A stretch of 64,000 bases of DNA. Source: Chara braunii. Taxonomy: Eukaryota; Streptophyta; Charophyceae; Charales; Characeae. The notes under the pieces were generated by a model that did not search any database, had not been told where the DNA came from, and worked only from the letters and a program-made list of their open reading frames with translations. Below are positions 44,351-54,540 of the stretch, in pieces; positions within the stretch are counted from its first letter, which is position 1; each line of letters starts with the position of its first letter. Position numbers and translations under genes: made by a program. The DNA is taken from NCBI GenBank assembly GCA_003427395.1, contig BFEA01000079.1:126070-190069 (forward strand). Reading direction: 5' to 3'.

Positions 44351-44644
44351 GTGCCAGACTGGGCGCGATATGGTTGGAGGTGTACCTGTCCATCTTGTAC
44401 CGGAAGATTCACTCTCATTTGGGTTGGTATTGCAGAATGGATCGAAGGCAGCACGTGCAGTAGGCGGAATGGACTATTGTGCTATGACTGCGACTTTTTT
44501 GTCGAAAGGAGTTGCCTTCTCTCGTTGGGATTCGTCTTCTCTCCCCCTGCTGTCATAGTTGGCTGGTCGGCGTCGTCACGCTCTCCGTCGTATAAATCAT
44601 TCGAGTTGTGTTGTCCTTGGCAAGGCTCAACTTCGCATTCCTAA
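44351..44644 (+). CDS. Cys-rich short frame, unknown
   Basis: A 97-codon frame opening on GTG, so any real start is upstream or it is an exon. Its cysteines are clustered: WRCTCPSCTG, then GSTCSRRNG, LCYDCDFF and RSCLL. That CxCPxC...C...CxxC...C spacing could be a zinc-binding module, and aromatic residues sit between. I know no family with this pattern. Codon use cannot be judged at this length. Other frames overlap it (44,250-44,558). Either a small host exon or chance. Confidence 0.2.
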   Translation: MPDWARYGWRCTCPSCTGRFTLIWVGIAEWIEGSTCSRRNGLLCYDCDFFVERSCLLSLGFVFSPPAVIVGWSASSRSPSYKSFELCCPWQGSTSHS

Positions 44645-45589
44645 TAGCCCATCTGACTCCATCTAGATCTCTGGACTGGCATGAATCTGGCCTGGTGATC
44701 GGGGCGGTGCACATTGACAGGCTGCTTAGCTGATACGTACAAAGAGTTATGTAGTTGCAGACGTGAGCTTGAAATCCCTACACTACGGGCTGATGCCATC
44801 GAAGTCCGGTGTTACTACCTGATGCCGTTGTGGTTGACACGGGAAGAGTGTTGCACCCTTCCAAACCTTATTGCTGCTAACCGCAGAGAGGGTCGTCACC
44901 CCTATTGTTAGCTATGGGACTTCGGGGAGTCACTATTGTTGTGCAGGCTTGAGTAGCCATCATCGCAATTTGACACGGTTAGTGCTTGCTGTTCATTATT
45001 GCCTGTGTGTCACAACGACACACAACGAGGCCCTAACTATGATTGTTGTTTAGTGCTACATGAGTATTGTCCAGTTGTGCTATATGTCTGCGATCCTCCT
45101 ATTGTGCAAAGCCGTGCGTTGAGCCATTTAAGTAAGTTGCGTTCGGCGTCGTGCATATTTACGGTGCCCTGTTGCTACGTACGGTTGTTGAGTGAGCAGC
45201 GTCCATGCTAAGTTGTGGAAATTGTTCCGTTCTGTTTGCAACTTGAATAAGAGCACCGGGGGGGTGTACCACTCAAACACCGCCCTCAGAGTGTGCAGTT
45301 GCAACTTGGTCAGAGGAAGAATCAGTGTGGCTTGGGGGAATGGTCGGACGGCGAAGGGAGGTTATCATTGTGATTTAGAGGTCCCTCTGGAAGCCGTTAC
45401 TCAGCACTTTGGCCGCGGTCCGGCCTTCATTATTGCATCTGGCCATCATTGCGGGGCTCTCAGGCATGTGAAGATAACAAGGCCCTCTCCTGAGAGTTGA
45501 ATTAGTCCCCCTCCTGTATCTCGAGCGTTTGAAACCGCTTATTTTATGCCCTTCTTAATCTAAGTCTAATCTTGTTATGAGAGGAAGGC
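44645..45589. other. unassigned sequence
   Basis: Short frames (longest 102 codons, 45,192-45,500) without recognisable motifs; non-repetitive in this window. Confidence 0.5.
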
Positions 45590-45666
45590 GGCAGGCGGGA
45601 TTGCAACCCGTAGGTCCGCAACAAGACTCTGTGGGGAGTCAGCCCACCAATTGCAGGAGCTCTGCC
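45590..45666 (-). pseudogene. tRNA-like sequence
   Basis: Minus strand, 77 bases: GGCAG...CTGCC end pairing, an A-box-like ATTGGTGGGC, a GACTC...GAGTC stem with a six-base loop, and a T-arm CGGGTTGCAATCCCG whose B box has one change from consensus. The loop length and imperfect acceptor stem argue against a working tRNA. It may be a degraded tRNA gene or the head of a tRNA-derived element. Confidence 0.35.
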
Positions 45667-45957
45667 GAAACTCATGAGGCGTTCTGGAGGCAGGGAACTG
45701 AGAGGTAACCTTTCATCTCCTTCTATAAACCCAGTTATAACCCCTATTTGTATCTCTTGCTATGTTTTATTGAGTATACTGCTTGTGTCCTTACTTTGAC
45801 TTTTATGTTCGACTTTCAGGATACAATCCAAACTTAACAAAAGGAATGATTGTGCAAGTTGCAATTTTTGTCTGACTGAAAGCAATTGTGGAATTGCATC
45901 TAGAGGAAGGATGGGAGGAAGGATGTATTGAATGTGTCTGACTGGGTCAACCAAAGG
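45667..45957. other. unassigned lead-in to hairpin arrays
   Basis: AT-rich, no gene. Contains a loose dyad around 45,849-45,897 ('gttgcaattt...ggaattgcat'). Confidence 0.4.
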
Positions 45958-46800
45958 CTGGGAGAGTCTCCATAAGATCGGAGGGCCCAGTGATCCGTTC
46001 ATTTGTCGATTGCTTGAAGGACGAGACACGTTCCGATAAGATTGGGTGGTCTGGTTGCTTTGACTTGCGAGGGCTGTTAGTGCTTGATTTTCAGGGACCA
46101 AGCATTTTTCCATAAGATTGGATGGCTTGGTCTCCTTGTTTCGTTTGGGATTTCTGATGTTTATTAGTTTCTCTCTTGTTCACTTTGAAGGGAATTCAAG
46201 CAAAGGACTGGACATGTTCCCATAAGATTGAGTGGTCTGGTCTTGAGCCGCGCACATGCTGGAACCAAAAGGTTAAATCTATTTATATCATATACTACTT
46301 ATGAACAGGCTAGCCAGACATTTTTCCATAAGATTGGATGGTCTGACTATAGCTTATCACCAATTGAAAAGAGTATGAATTAAGAATAAAAATTGTGGTA
46401 AGAAGGGACTGGCCGAATCTTGATCTAAGATGACCGCTTCAGTCATATGTTGCCTTAAAAGACAAAGTGTAGACAATTATATATAACTTGGATACTTAAA
46501 TGGTTCAGGGCGACTAGGCTGGCTAACCTAGTCATGTGCCCAAAAAAGAGAAAAGTTGTAGTGCCCTATGTTTGTGTATATTCTATGGTTGAGCTAGACA
46601 GGTTCCCATACGATTGGGTGGTGTAGCTTTATGTCTTATGTAAGTTGGGTATAAAGGGATAAATCATTAAAAGACTATGAATGGTTGAGCTAGACAGGTT
46701 CCCATACGATTGGGTGGTCTAGCTTTATGTCTTATGTAAGTTGGGTATAAAGGAATAAATCATTGAAAGACAATGAACTATTGTTTGATAAGATTGGTTT
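45958..46800. repeat. array of about ten hairpins with a CCATAAGATTGG-type loop
   Basis: Hairpins at 45,958-45,990; 46,020-46,056; 46,096-46,132; 46,206-46,242; 46,311-46,349; 46,407-46,444; 46,512-46,533; 46,591-46,629; 46,687-46,725; and a degenerate loop at 46,788. Arms of 5-9 bases pair around a loop with (C)CCATAAGATTGGGTGG. The arms differ between copies yet stay complementary: CTGGG/CCCAG, GACCAAGC/GCTTGGTC, GACTGGAC/GTCTGGTC, GAGCTAGAC/GTCTAGCTT. Spacing is 62-110 bases. The copies at 46,407 and 46,512 keep the arms but not the loop. The last two strong units are a near-identical 96-bp tandem duplication. No reading frame runs through it. Confidence 0.8.
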
Positions 46801-47016
46801 TGGGGCTGGTGAGAGTATTTAACTTTGTGGTTTGGCTTGCATGTGGCTAAGTGACATCACTACTTAGTTCGAGTTTCAGTTGATAAGTAGTTGCTTTAGT
46901 TGCTCGTCACGTGCTAGAGTCGTAGGAGTTCGTTTCAATTCCTGCATTTTCTGAGCTAAGTTTATTTTACTTAGGTCAATTCCTGCATTTTTTGGGATTT
47001 TTTGTTATACTTTGTC
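46801..47016. other. spacer between hairpin arrays
   Basis: AT-rich. Includes the small dyad CTAAGT...ACTTAG (46,854-46,874) and the direct repeat 'caattcctgcatttt' (46,936 and 46,977). Confidence 0.5.
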
Positions 47017-47620
47017 TTGTATAAATCTCGGTAAGCCACTTTCTCTACGGGAAGCGCTACGAAAATTTCTACAAAACCAATGAGTTAGTTAGATTTTGTT
47101 TTTTCAAGGTTCAGTTTGTCTGACTTTTTGGCTTAGTAAAAATCTGGAAAGTTTCTTTTTCCAAAGGAAGTGCTGCCCAAATTTTTGGTACTTCAGGGAG
47201 TTAGACAAAAATTGAACTTTGAGAAGTCAAACTCACTTTAGATTCTGGACTTAACTTTGTATAAATCTTGGATTAGCACTTTTCTAATGGGAGTGTTGCC
47301 GAAATTTCTACAAATTTAAGGATTTAGTTAAAATTTGTCTTAGTTGAACTCAGGTATTGTTTCTGAGTTCATATCTGACTTAGTAAAAATCAAGAAAGGC
47401 TTCTTTTCTAAGGGGAGTGATGCCCAAATTTTTACTAATTCAGGGAGTTCGACAAAATTTGACTTTCCATTTTATTTATTTATTTTTTTCCCATATCTGA
47501 GCTAGTATAAATTATGAGAAGACAATTTTTCTATGGGAAGCGCTGCCGAGATTTTCTTAGTTTATATTTTGACAGATGACAATACTGGTAATCCACCCTT
47601 AATAGAGGAGATGTTGCCAT
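47017..47620. repeat. alternating A/B hairpin repeat, ~120-bp units
   Basis: Five clear units at 47,017, 47,133, 47,256, 47,380 and 47,503 plus a worn one near 47,590. Each has a long inverted arm pair around a conserved GGGAAGYGCTGCC-like centre. A units pair TTTGTATAAAT with ATTTCTACAAA (47,256-47,314 clearest). B units pair TTAGTAAAAAT with ATTTTTACTAA (perfect 11 bp in 47,380-47,438). Types alternate A-B-A-B-A, so the basic repeat is a dimer of about 240 bases. No coding potential. Confidence 0.8.
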
Positions 47621-49439
47621 AGGTATACATGACGTTGGATACTGGCTTAGAGGTAGGCCTACGCTTAGTTATAGGAGAACCTTAAGTGGGAATGTGTTAT
47701 AGAATTATATTCTCCATACACTTTTAGCTGGGGATTGACATGTCTTGTGTTACAGCTCCTCTTGATCATTTGATTCAAGATTTGGACTAGATTCAGCTTG
47801 ATCTCAAGAGGATCATCTTCTGTTATCACTGATAACAGGTCGGTTGCTGATTCGTCGGTTTACGATTCAACTCCAATCCACTCCTGTCACTCAACCTAAA
47901 GGCTTTAGCCTTGTGATTTGAACTGTTTTGTTGTGTTTTCGCCCGGACTTTATTTGAATGGCCATTTAAGAAAAGTATCGAGTGTTTTATTTTGAGGAGT
48001 TGCACAAGAGTGAGGCTTGCATGGCTAAAGCGAGGGTGTGAGCACCGAGAATGGTTGAAGTTGACCCCATATAGTACATGGACTTTTGGTTGAATCTTTG
48101 ATGTAATTGCAGGTACATTTGGAGGTTCGAACTTTGGATTTGACTATCTGCGATTGCATACATATATATGGCTGAGAGGAGTCCCACTCTGATTGCGAGA
48201 AGTGATCGTCACATATTTATAACCCTTTATATATATATATATACATATCTACGCGTTCGGTGATCGTACGGCCTACTGTGACCGTGCGTAAGGGTTACGT
48301 TGATTATGTGTTTGAAAGAAGAGGGAGATCCTCTTCTATCCTTTGCTTTTTAGAGCTCTCTAGTTGGACGTTGTAGTTCGTGGCAGCCGTCAAAGTCAAA
48401 CCCCTTGATTTCTCTTCAGGCCCAAGATGATGGAGCTGGTCTCCAAGGCGATAAGAGACGATTGCCACCACAGGTATGAACCTGTGTACCACCCACTCTC
48501 CGCAGGGTGCATAAGAGGGTGTGGTTCTCAACCACACTTAGAAGTTGTCCAACGACGAGAGATCAATCCCTCAAGGCGCGTGTCATCCGGCACTTGAGTG
48601 TCGAATACGACCCTCGAGATTAACGAGAACCGCATGAGTATGGGTACTACATAGTACGTCATCATTGCAACTGCTTGTGTATTCATGCATTGCTAGTCGA
48701 TATGAGTTAGCCCTGCGTCCGCGCGGTTTTATACTAAGTCTCGTGCGCGACGCCTATCTGATTTATGCATCGGAGAGTTATGGGATGGCTACTAAGGGAC
48801 TAGGAGTGTTGTCGCGTTGTTTGTTCTGTGTCGCTCTATATAGGTATGTGTATGAGTGTGTTTTTATTTTATGTCTTCAGAGTGGTGTACGAGTGGTGTG
48901 CGGGATGCATCCTAGTCGACCGACGACGAGTCGCGCTTGGGACCTCAACCCCCCAAGGCGTCAGTTTGCGTGCGGGTCCGATACAGGCGTAAAACCGCGC
49001 GTGCCCCCTATGCTACAACGAACGAGAAACGCCCTTGGCTGGTCCACCTCTGCGATTGCAGTTGATTAGCTTTCGTACTATGGACTGGTAGCTCGGCGGG
49101 GATACGTCCACCGAAAGGAGGTGACAACTCCCGTAAGGTGGAGGTAAGTCGTGCCTCGCGTAGGCCCTATCCTGTCGTAGGGGTTCTCGAGAGGTATGGC
49201 TCGCGCACTCGACCGGAGCGGCTTGCGGAAGCTCCATGTGTATTCGTGATGAGGATCAGACCAACTCCTGCGTGACGCGGTCGGGAGGGTCCCGCCCCGT
49301 TTTGTGTGGTGCTGGACCGATGCCGACAAGGTCAAGGCCAGGTCGGCCCAAGTGGTAGTGGGGAAGCAAAGGTAGGTTCTGCACTCCGAGGGGCGACCGG
49401 AGGCCAATACCAATTCCTCTTTTCCTCGTCCACCGACTT
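47621..49439. other. unassigned sequence with TA microsatellite
   Basis: No gene recognised; the longest frame (134 codons, 48,665-49,069) has no motif. A (TA)n run lies at 48,226-48,246. Unique within the window. Confidence 0.5.
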
Positions 49440-50400
49440 TATCCGGCCCCGCCTTGGCCCTGCGGGGTGGACTCGCCTTGTTCCCTGCCGTACCAGCCCA
49501 AATCTACCAAGGTACTGCCAGGTATAGGAAATAAATCTGGGAAATCTGGAGGAGGGGGAAGCAGGGCGTCGTTCGGGATTTTGGTCCACTCATTGAAGGA
49601 TAACCAATAGTCCTTTTGTGAGGTTTCCAAACGATAATGACCGTCCAGCTGCCAACCATAACGTTGGACCCTTGCTATCCTTCCCCGCATTCGCCCCCAA
49701 GCACGTCCATGCAGAACTCGTTTATTAAGCGACATTTATCTTTTCTGAAAGGGGTTTCATTGTTTGCACCGTCTTTTTCAATTGGGCCCTGATTGCGATC
49801 TCAACAATATCCTTGACTGTCTCTGCAGTTTCCCCTCCCCCTACATGTGCCCTCTCCATAGCCAAAGTGCATTTGCCCCACCAGATGGCCAACAATATGG
49901 CCTTCGTGTGACGCCCAAACCTCATCCCCAGTGCGACTTCCTGTTTCGGAGTGGGAGGGGGCCTGGAAGTGCGTAATAGGGGCGTGTCAAGGATTTTAGG
50001 AAAGTGGGGGTGGAGTCCAAGATCGGAACTGAGATCTTCGGTGCCAAGTTTCAAGGACAGAAATGCAAGTGGTTCAACGTAGGACCAGATTTTCCGTTGT
50101 AACCTTCTCAGAGTCGGGCGGATAGTTTCGTCGGCCTTGTCGCCCGGGGCAGGTTCGTACTCGGTGCACAGACGTAACACACTGGGTGTCTCTCTGTGTA
50201 AACACTTGTTGTCGACGGGTTTTGCAGATCTCAGAATCTGACATGGATGGCCTCAGCCGGAGACTGTGTTCAAGGCGCTCAGCTTCGGAACGGGTTTGTC
50301 TGACAAACCCCGGGGACCGATTGGCGTAATACTGCTGACACTCAGAGCACGGCCTTCGGGGCCAATAGGGAGTTATCGCATCCCAAGGGATGACCATTAG
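49440..50400 (-). pseudogene. LINE ORF2 3' terminal fragment
   Basis: Minus strand from about 50,400: a possible zinc-binding remnant (PCSECQQYY...LEHSL, 50,340-50,260); IWSYVEPLAFLSLKLGTEDLSSDL (50,080-50,010); FGRHTKAILLAIWWGKCTLAMERAH (49,920-49,850); a helical stretch; then YRLETSQKDYWLSFNEW and PFPD-like PDLFPIPGSTLVDLGWYG (49,640-49,480). The order and motifs parallel the C-terminal domain of the plus-strand LINE at 41,600-42,148 (RKAILWALMKWK, PFPPAPLAMVDLEWFG). One frame change near 49,730. Confidence 0.7.
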
Positions 50401-51476
50401 ATTGTGATAAGGAAGGGGGAGATAGAAGGGAGGGAAGTTAGTTTCGATGGCGACGAATCCCGGTTTACGTAGTACTGGTGGTTACGGGTGTCGGGGTAGT
50501 CCGGGACTCGAGGATTTCGTCTGATGGCCCTCTGGAAATCCCAGCCGCACGGCCGATCGTTCTGAGTTTGTCAAGGATAGGTCGGGAGCCTCAACTTCGA
50601 TCGGCGAAAGAGTTGTTCGTTCTCCAAGTACTCTCGGTACTCAGGGTCCCTCAAACAGGCACGGTCGGTGATCCAGAATGAAACGCCGACGTCCATATTT
50701 TGAAAAAATGACTTAACCCGTTCATTTGTGTATACAAGGCGCGATTGGGTCGAGGATGGATCATGCAAACACTCGTATACGTGACGACTGTCGTTTTGGA
50801 GATCATTCGTGATCTGTTTCCAACAGAATTTCGAGCCAATTTCTTACGCATGCATCTAATCTACTCCTGCGAAAAGACAATACTCGTAGACTTAATGCGC
50901 ATTAGACAAGTGTTAGATGCAACATACACCAACTTATAGGCAAAAGGAAGAAGAGAAGGAATAATATTCCCACACATCGGATGTCAACACGGTTGGACCA
51001 TGCATGAGGAAGATCAAACCCATACACAAGCACGTGCACAAAATCGGTCTTCGACCAGATTGTGAAACTACCCGCTATGCATGCATCTATCCTGACTCGG
51101 GTTTGTTCAGGGGGGACCACTTCTATAGGGTTAGCGCAAAAATGGACAACCGATCGATGTTACACACAGAAACATGAGCGTGCGAAGGGACAGGGTTCCA
51201 TACATCTTTCCATGTATCCGCAAGACACCCATCCCATACACATCCTAATCCCTTGGCTCAGCCATCGACAACCATCCATGCTTTCAGGACATTCAAGCAA
51301 TTAATCAATTTTAGCAATCGTCATACATTCTATATTGAAAAAGAAGAAATGGGGGAGATAAAGATAATTCATACATCAATCAAAGAAAAGAACACCCAAG
51401 ATTACCGGAAACGAAGATGGTCGAAACCATAAATCAAAATTATGCAGAAGATGCGAGGAGATAACACCACTTCAAC

Positions 51477-51480
<4 letters not shown>
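50401..51480. other. unassigned sequence
   Basis: No gene or repeat recognised on either strand. Confidence 0.5.
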
Positions 51481-51535
<55 letters not shown>

Positions 51536-51550
51536 NNNNNNNNNNNNNNN

Positions 51551-51638
<88 letters not shown>
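51481..51638. repeat. (CT)n microsatellite with gap
   Basis: Pure CT repeat broken by an N run (51,536-51,550). Flanks do not match the GA-bearing LTRs, so it is independent of them. Confidence 0.97.
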
Positions 51639-51640
<2 letters not shown>

Positions 51641-51685
51641 CGATGCGAGCAGTCTGTCGCCTTGCACCTACCAACAACGAGAAGT

Positions 51686-52071
51686 GGTTAATGGAAGGCC
51701 CAAATTTTGGCGAATTCTGGTGAATTTTTCTCTGAAACTGCCATATTTTCCTGAATTTTTACTTTTTTATTGGTTTTTCTTTTTGCCTGATATGTATGTG
51801 CTTTACAGTATATCTGTATTCAATTTCGCCGCATTTGGACCAGTAATGAAAAACTTAGCAAAAACACCGGACTCCAAGAAAGATGTGGCGAACTCCAAAA
51901 GCTACTCCGAATAGTGTTTCATAGTGCTCTTGAGTTTTTTTTTTTTTTTTTTGCCTGTTTGTTTTTTGGTTGTTTGTATTATGACCCTGCATGGTTTGTT
52001 CGCAAAAGTTTCGACAAAATTGCTTGTAGCGACGCGGCGAAAACCCCCGATTTTTTGGCCTTCCATTAACC
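51686..52071. mobile_element. 386-bp MITE with GGTTAATGGAAGGCC ends
   Basis: Terminal inverted repeats GGTTAATGGAAGGCC(C)AAA... and ...TTTTTGGCCTTCCATTAACC. The interior is AT-rich with a T20-run and no genes. Its right part ('catggtttgttcgcaaaa') matches, inverted, the smaller element at 56,214-56,349. Target duplication not evident. Confidence 0.8.
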
Positions 52072-52848
52072 GCTAGTGCCAACAACCCAAAGTTGTCATC
52101 CTGCTTAGTCCGAGCATGCAAGCCAGGTTCACCCGCGTCCACAGTCCTTCGCGGCCACGCGTCAACCTCGCATACCCAGCACCAGCTTGTCGGATCGCCC
52201 AACTCCCTTCTCACCGATCGGTCTCTGCTTGTTAGCCAATCCTCTCGACTGTGCTAACTCCCGAGTGTAGATTAAAGAGCGAATTAGTCGCGCTTGCAGG
52301 ATTTATAGCACTCAATGTTTGTGCAAGATAATTCCAGATTACGCAGGGAGAAGAGGGAGGAAGGGAATGCCCACAGGTGCATGACTGGACCGCGGCATGG
52401 GGGACGCAGCCACTCTCCACGCATCGATCCAGTCATGCATCTTCTCGGCCAATGGAATAGTCAAAAAGGAGGCGCAGGTTCTAGCACAAAGGGAAATCAA
52501 GAGGGAGAGGATTACAGTTACACCCGCACTCGCCAAGGAGCAAGAAGAGATTACAGTTGCGGTTAGAATTTAGGCACGACGGGAACAGAGCGCAGGACAG
52601 GACGCAGCAATGTGCGTGCGAGTAAGGAGCATTGTGCAGTTACAGCAGCAAAAATCTGCGACAGATTACGACGCCCCCAATTCCTAACCCAATCTAGAGT
52701 CCTAATTCCCGTATTTCCCCGTATTTCAAAAATTCAAAAAGATTTATCTCGCGTGATGATCGTGCCTAAGTTCCCTTTCCACTTTTACCATAACAAGAAA
52801 GAAGCTATGACAACAATTATTTTCCGCGCTCGTTAAGGCGCACCCCAA
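52072..52848. other. unassigned sequence
   Basis: No gene recognised. A short inverted pair 'gcatgactgg...ccagtcatgc' (52,379-52,388 and 52,428-52,437). Confidence 0.5.
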
Positions 52849-54035
52849 CTACCAACCGCCATGGGACCAGGCTTTTTCTAAAGGACGAGGGCATTTATGC
52901 AATTGGGTCGACCCCACCCGATCAACCCCTGAAATACGCGTAGAAAGTCGCACGCTTTCAAAAAACAGTTCGATACATTCCTTCCTATTGTGAATAAATT
53001 GGTTGTGAAGGTTGAAACTTGAACTGTCCAGTGCCCACACAGCAAGGCTTTCCATTTCCACGGCCATTCGCCATTTGTTCCCGATTGGTTCCAAACTGAG
53101 GTCCTCCAGCGCCATGTAATACTGACGAAGGGCATTGCAAAAACAGGTGCCCAATTGTTTCATTTACTTTCGAGGAGGGAAACCCTCTTTGCAGGCTGAG
53201 CACCAAGGAAATGCCAATCCCTCCAGCTACAGGTGCATATGATCAATGAGCCATGCATTGGTGGGTAGGCAGAGGTGGGCTATTTTCCACTGTAGCGAGG
53301 CTAATTTGGCCAGCCTGCTTTTCACCTCTCTGAATCATTTGGCCGTTCGCAGCGTCTCCAATGGTATATTTAGATGCCTTGCCCAGCGATCCGTTATCCT
53401 TTCACACAGGTTGAGTCTGGTTCTCAACAGTCGATAAGTCTCTTTGACCCCCAAAGTGTGGAGATAGCGGAATTTAGGCTGACCGTTTCTTGAGGGGATT
53501 CTCCATCTCCATTCTTCCATGTCTATGGGGAGGTCTTGGATGGGGAGTTTCGGCCTCCACAAGAAGGCTGCCAGCTGTTGTCTCAAGGACCTAGATGCCT
53601 TTTGGGACAAGGGGCAGATTGTTGACTTATACCCAAGGGATGCGAGAACCATGTTGTTTATGACCAGGCCCCTACCAAACAACGGAGTGTGTTTATCCTT
53701 ACGTGAGCTTAGTTTCTGTAGTGTTGGTCCATTATCCATCCGTCATTGCTGACAAGCTTTCCGGTGGCTGAGAGTTGAATCCCAAGGACTCTGATGGGGG
53801 TTTCCAATGGGAGCCAGGTGACCCCTGGCCTTTCCGCAATAGAGTAGAAACATTTTTAGTCGGATGAATTTGGGCTTTCCTGTAGTGGCCCATACGTTTC
53901 CTAAAATTGTGGCTTGTTAACAGGCACAACTTTAGGAAGTATTGGTGGTTTAATGGACATGTCTGAGAGGGCGCAAAAGCAGTTCATTAATTTCTCTATC
54001 TCCTCCATGTTCCTGGGTGAGGCCTCGACCATTAG
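52849..54035 (-). pseudogene. LINE ORF2 fragment, RT C-terminus to zf-RVT and beyond
   Basis: Minus strand from about 54,035: PLETPIRVLGIQLSATGKL (53,810-53,750), GRGLVINNMVLASLGYKSTICPLSQKASRSLR (53,675-53,580), FLWRPK, then WARHLNIPLETL. Near 53,200-53,130 the zinc-binding part WCSACKEGFPPRK is followed after a one-base deletion by VNETIGHLFLQCP, giving the C-x2-C...H-x4-C layout of zf-RVT. The C-terminal domain (KWRMAVEMESLAVWAL) runs to 52,849. Same family type as the other LINE pieces; dead by frameshifts. Confidence 0.82.
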
Positions 54036-54064
54036 TCACGATCCGTCTCGCTGATTCGTCTAAA

Positions 54065-54540
54065 CATATGAAAATCGTCGATTTGTATCTCCCATTCATC
54101 ACCATGACTAACACAAGTCAGTATGATATTAGTGTCGTACTCCAGCAGAACGATGGTGAAAGGGTATAGGCCCGTAGAGTTCATGCCATGTAGACTACCC
54201 CACTACTGAGTGAGAAAATAGCTGCCTCAACGTACGAAAGAGAATTGTTTGCGCTTAAAGAAACTCTGCAACATTGGCGGCATTACCTCTAAGGACGACA
54301 CTTTAAAGTCTACTCTGCCACGAAACACTTCGCTGGTTAAAGACCCGGGTCCGGATGACACTCAAGTTACTTGGTGGGCTGCGGACATTGACCAGTTCGA
54401 CTTCGAGTCGAAGCCCGTGAGGGGAAAGAACAATGTCGTCGCTGACGCGCTGAGTAGGCGTGCAGACTTTTTCGATGCCAAAGTAACCCATCTCGATGCT
54501 GGTAACAAACTGCGATAAAAGATCAAGGCTGCATACGCTG
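54065..54540 (+). pseudogene. pol: element H RNase H
   Basis: Starts abruptly: TMTNTSQYDISVVLQQ, where the family has TTDAS, so the first catalytic Asp is Asn. Then STYERELFALKETLQHWRHYL (about 54,217-54,290), a damaged middle, and DQFDFESKPVRGKNNVVADALSRRADFF (54,390-54,475). The RT is absent, so the 5' truncation falls at the RNase H start. Confidence 0.85.

Noticed and set aside
45958-46800. Hairpin array considered as CRISPR
   Set aside because: The constant part is the loop, the spacers are related AT-rich sequence, spacing is irregular and no cas genes are near.
48665-49069. 134-codon frame as host gene
   Set aside because: No recognisable domain, no splice or start context I can defend.
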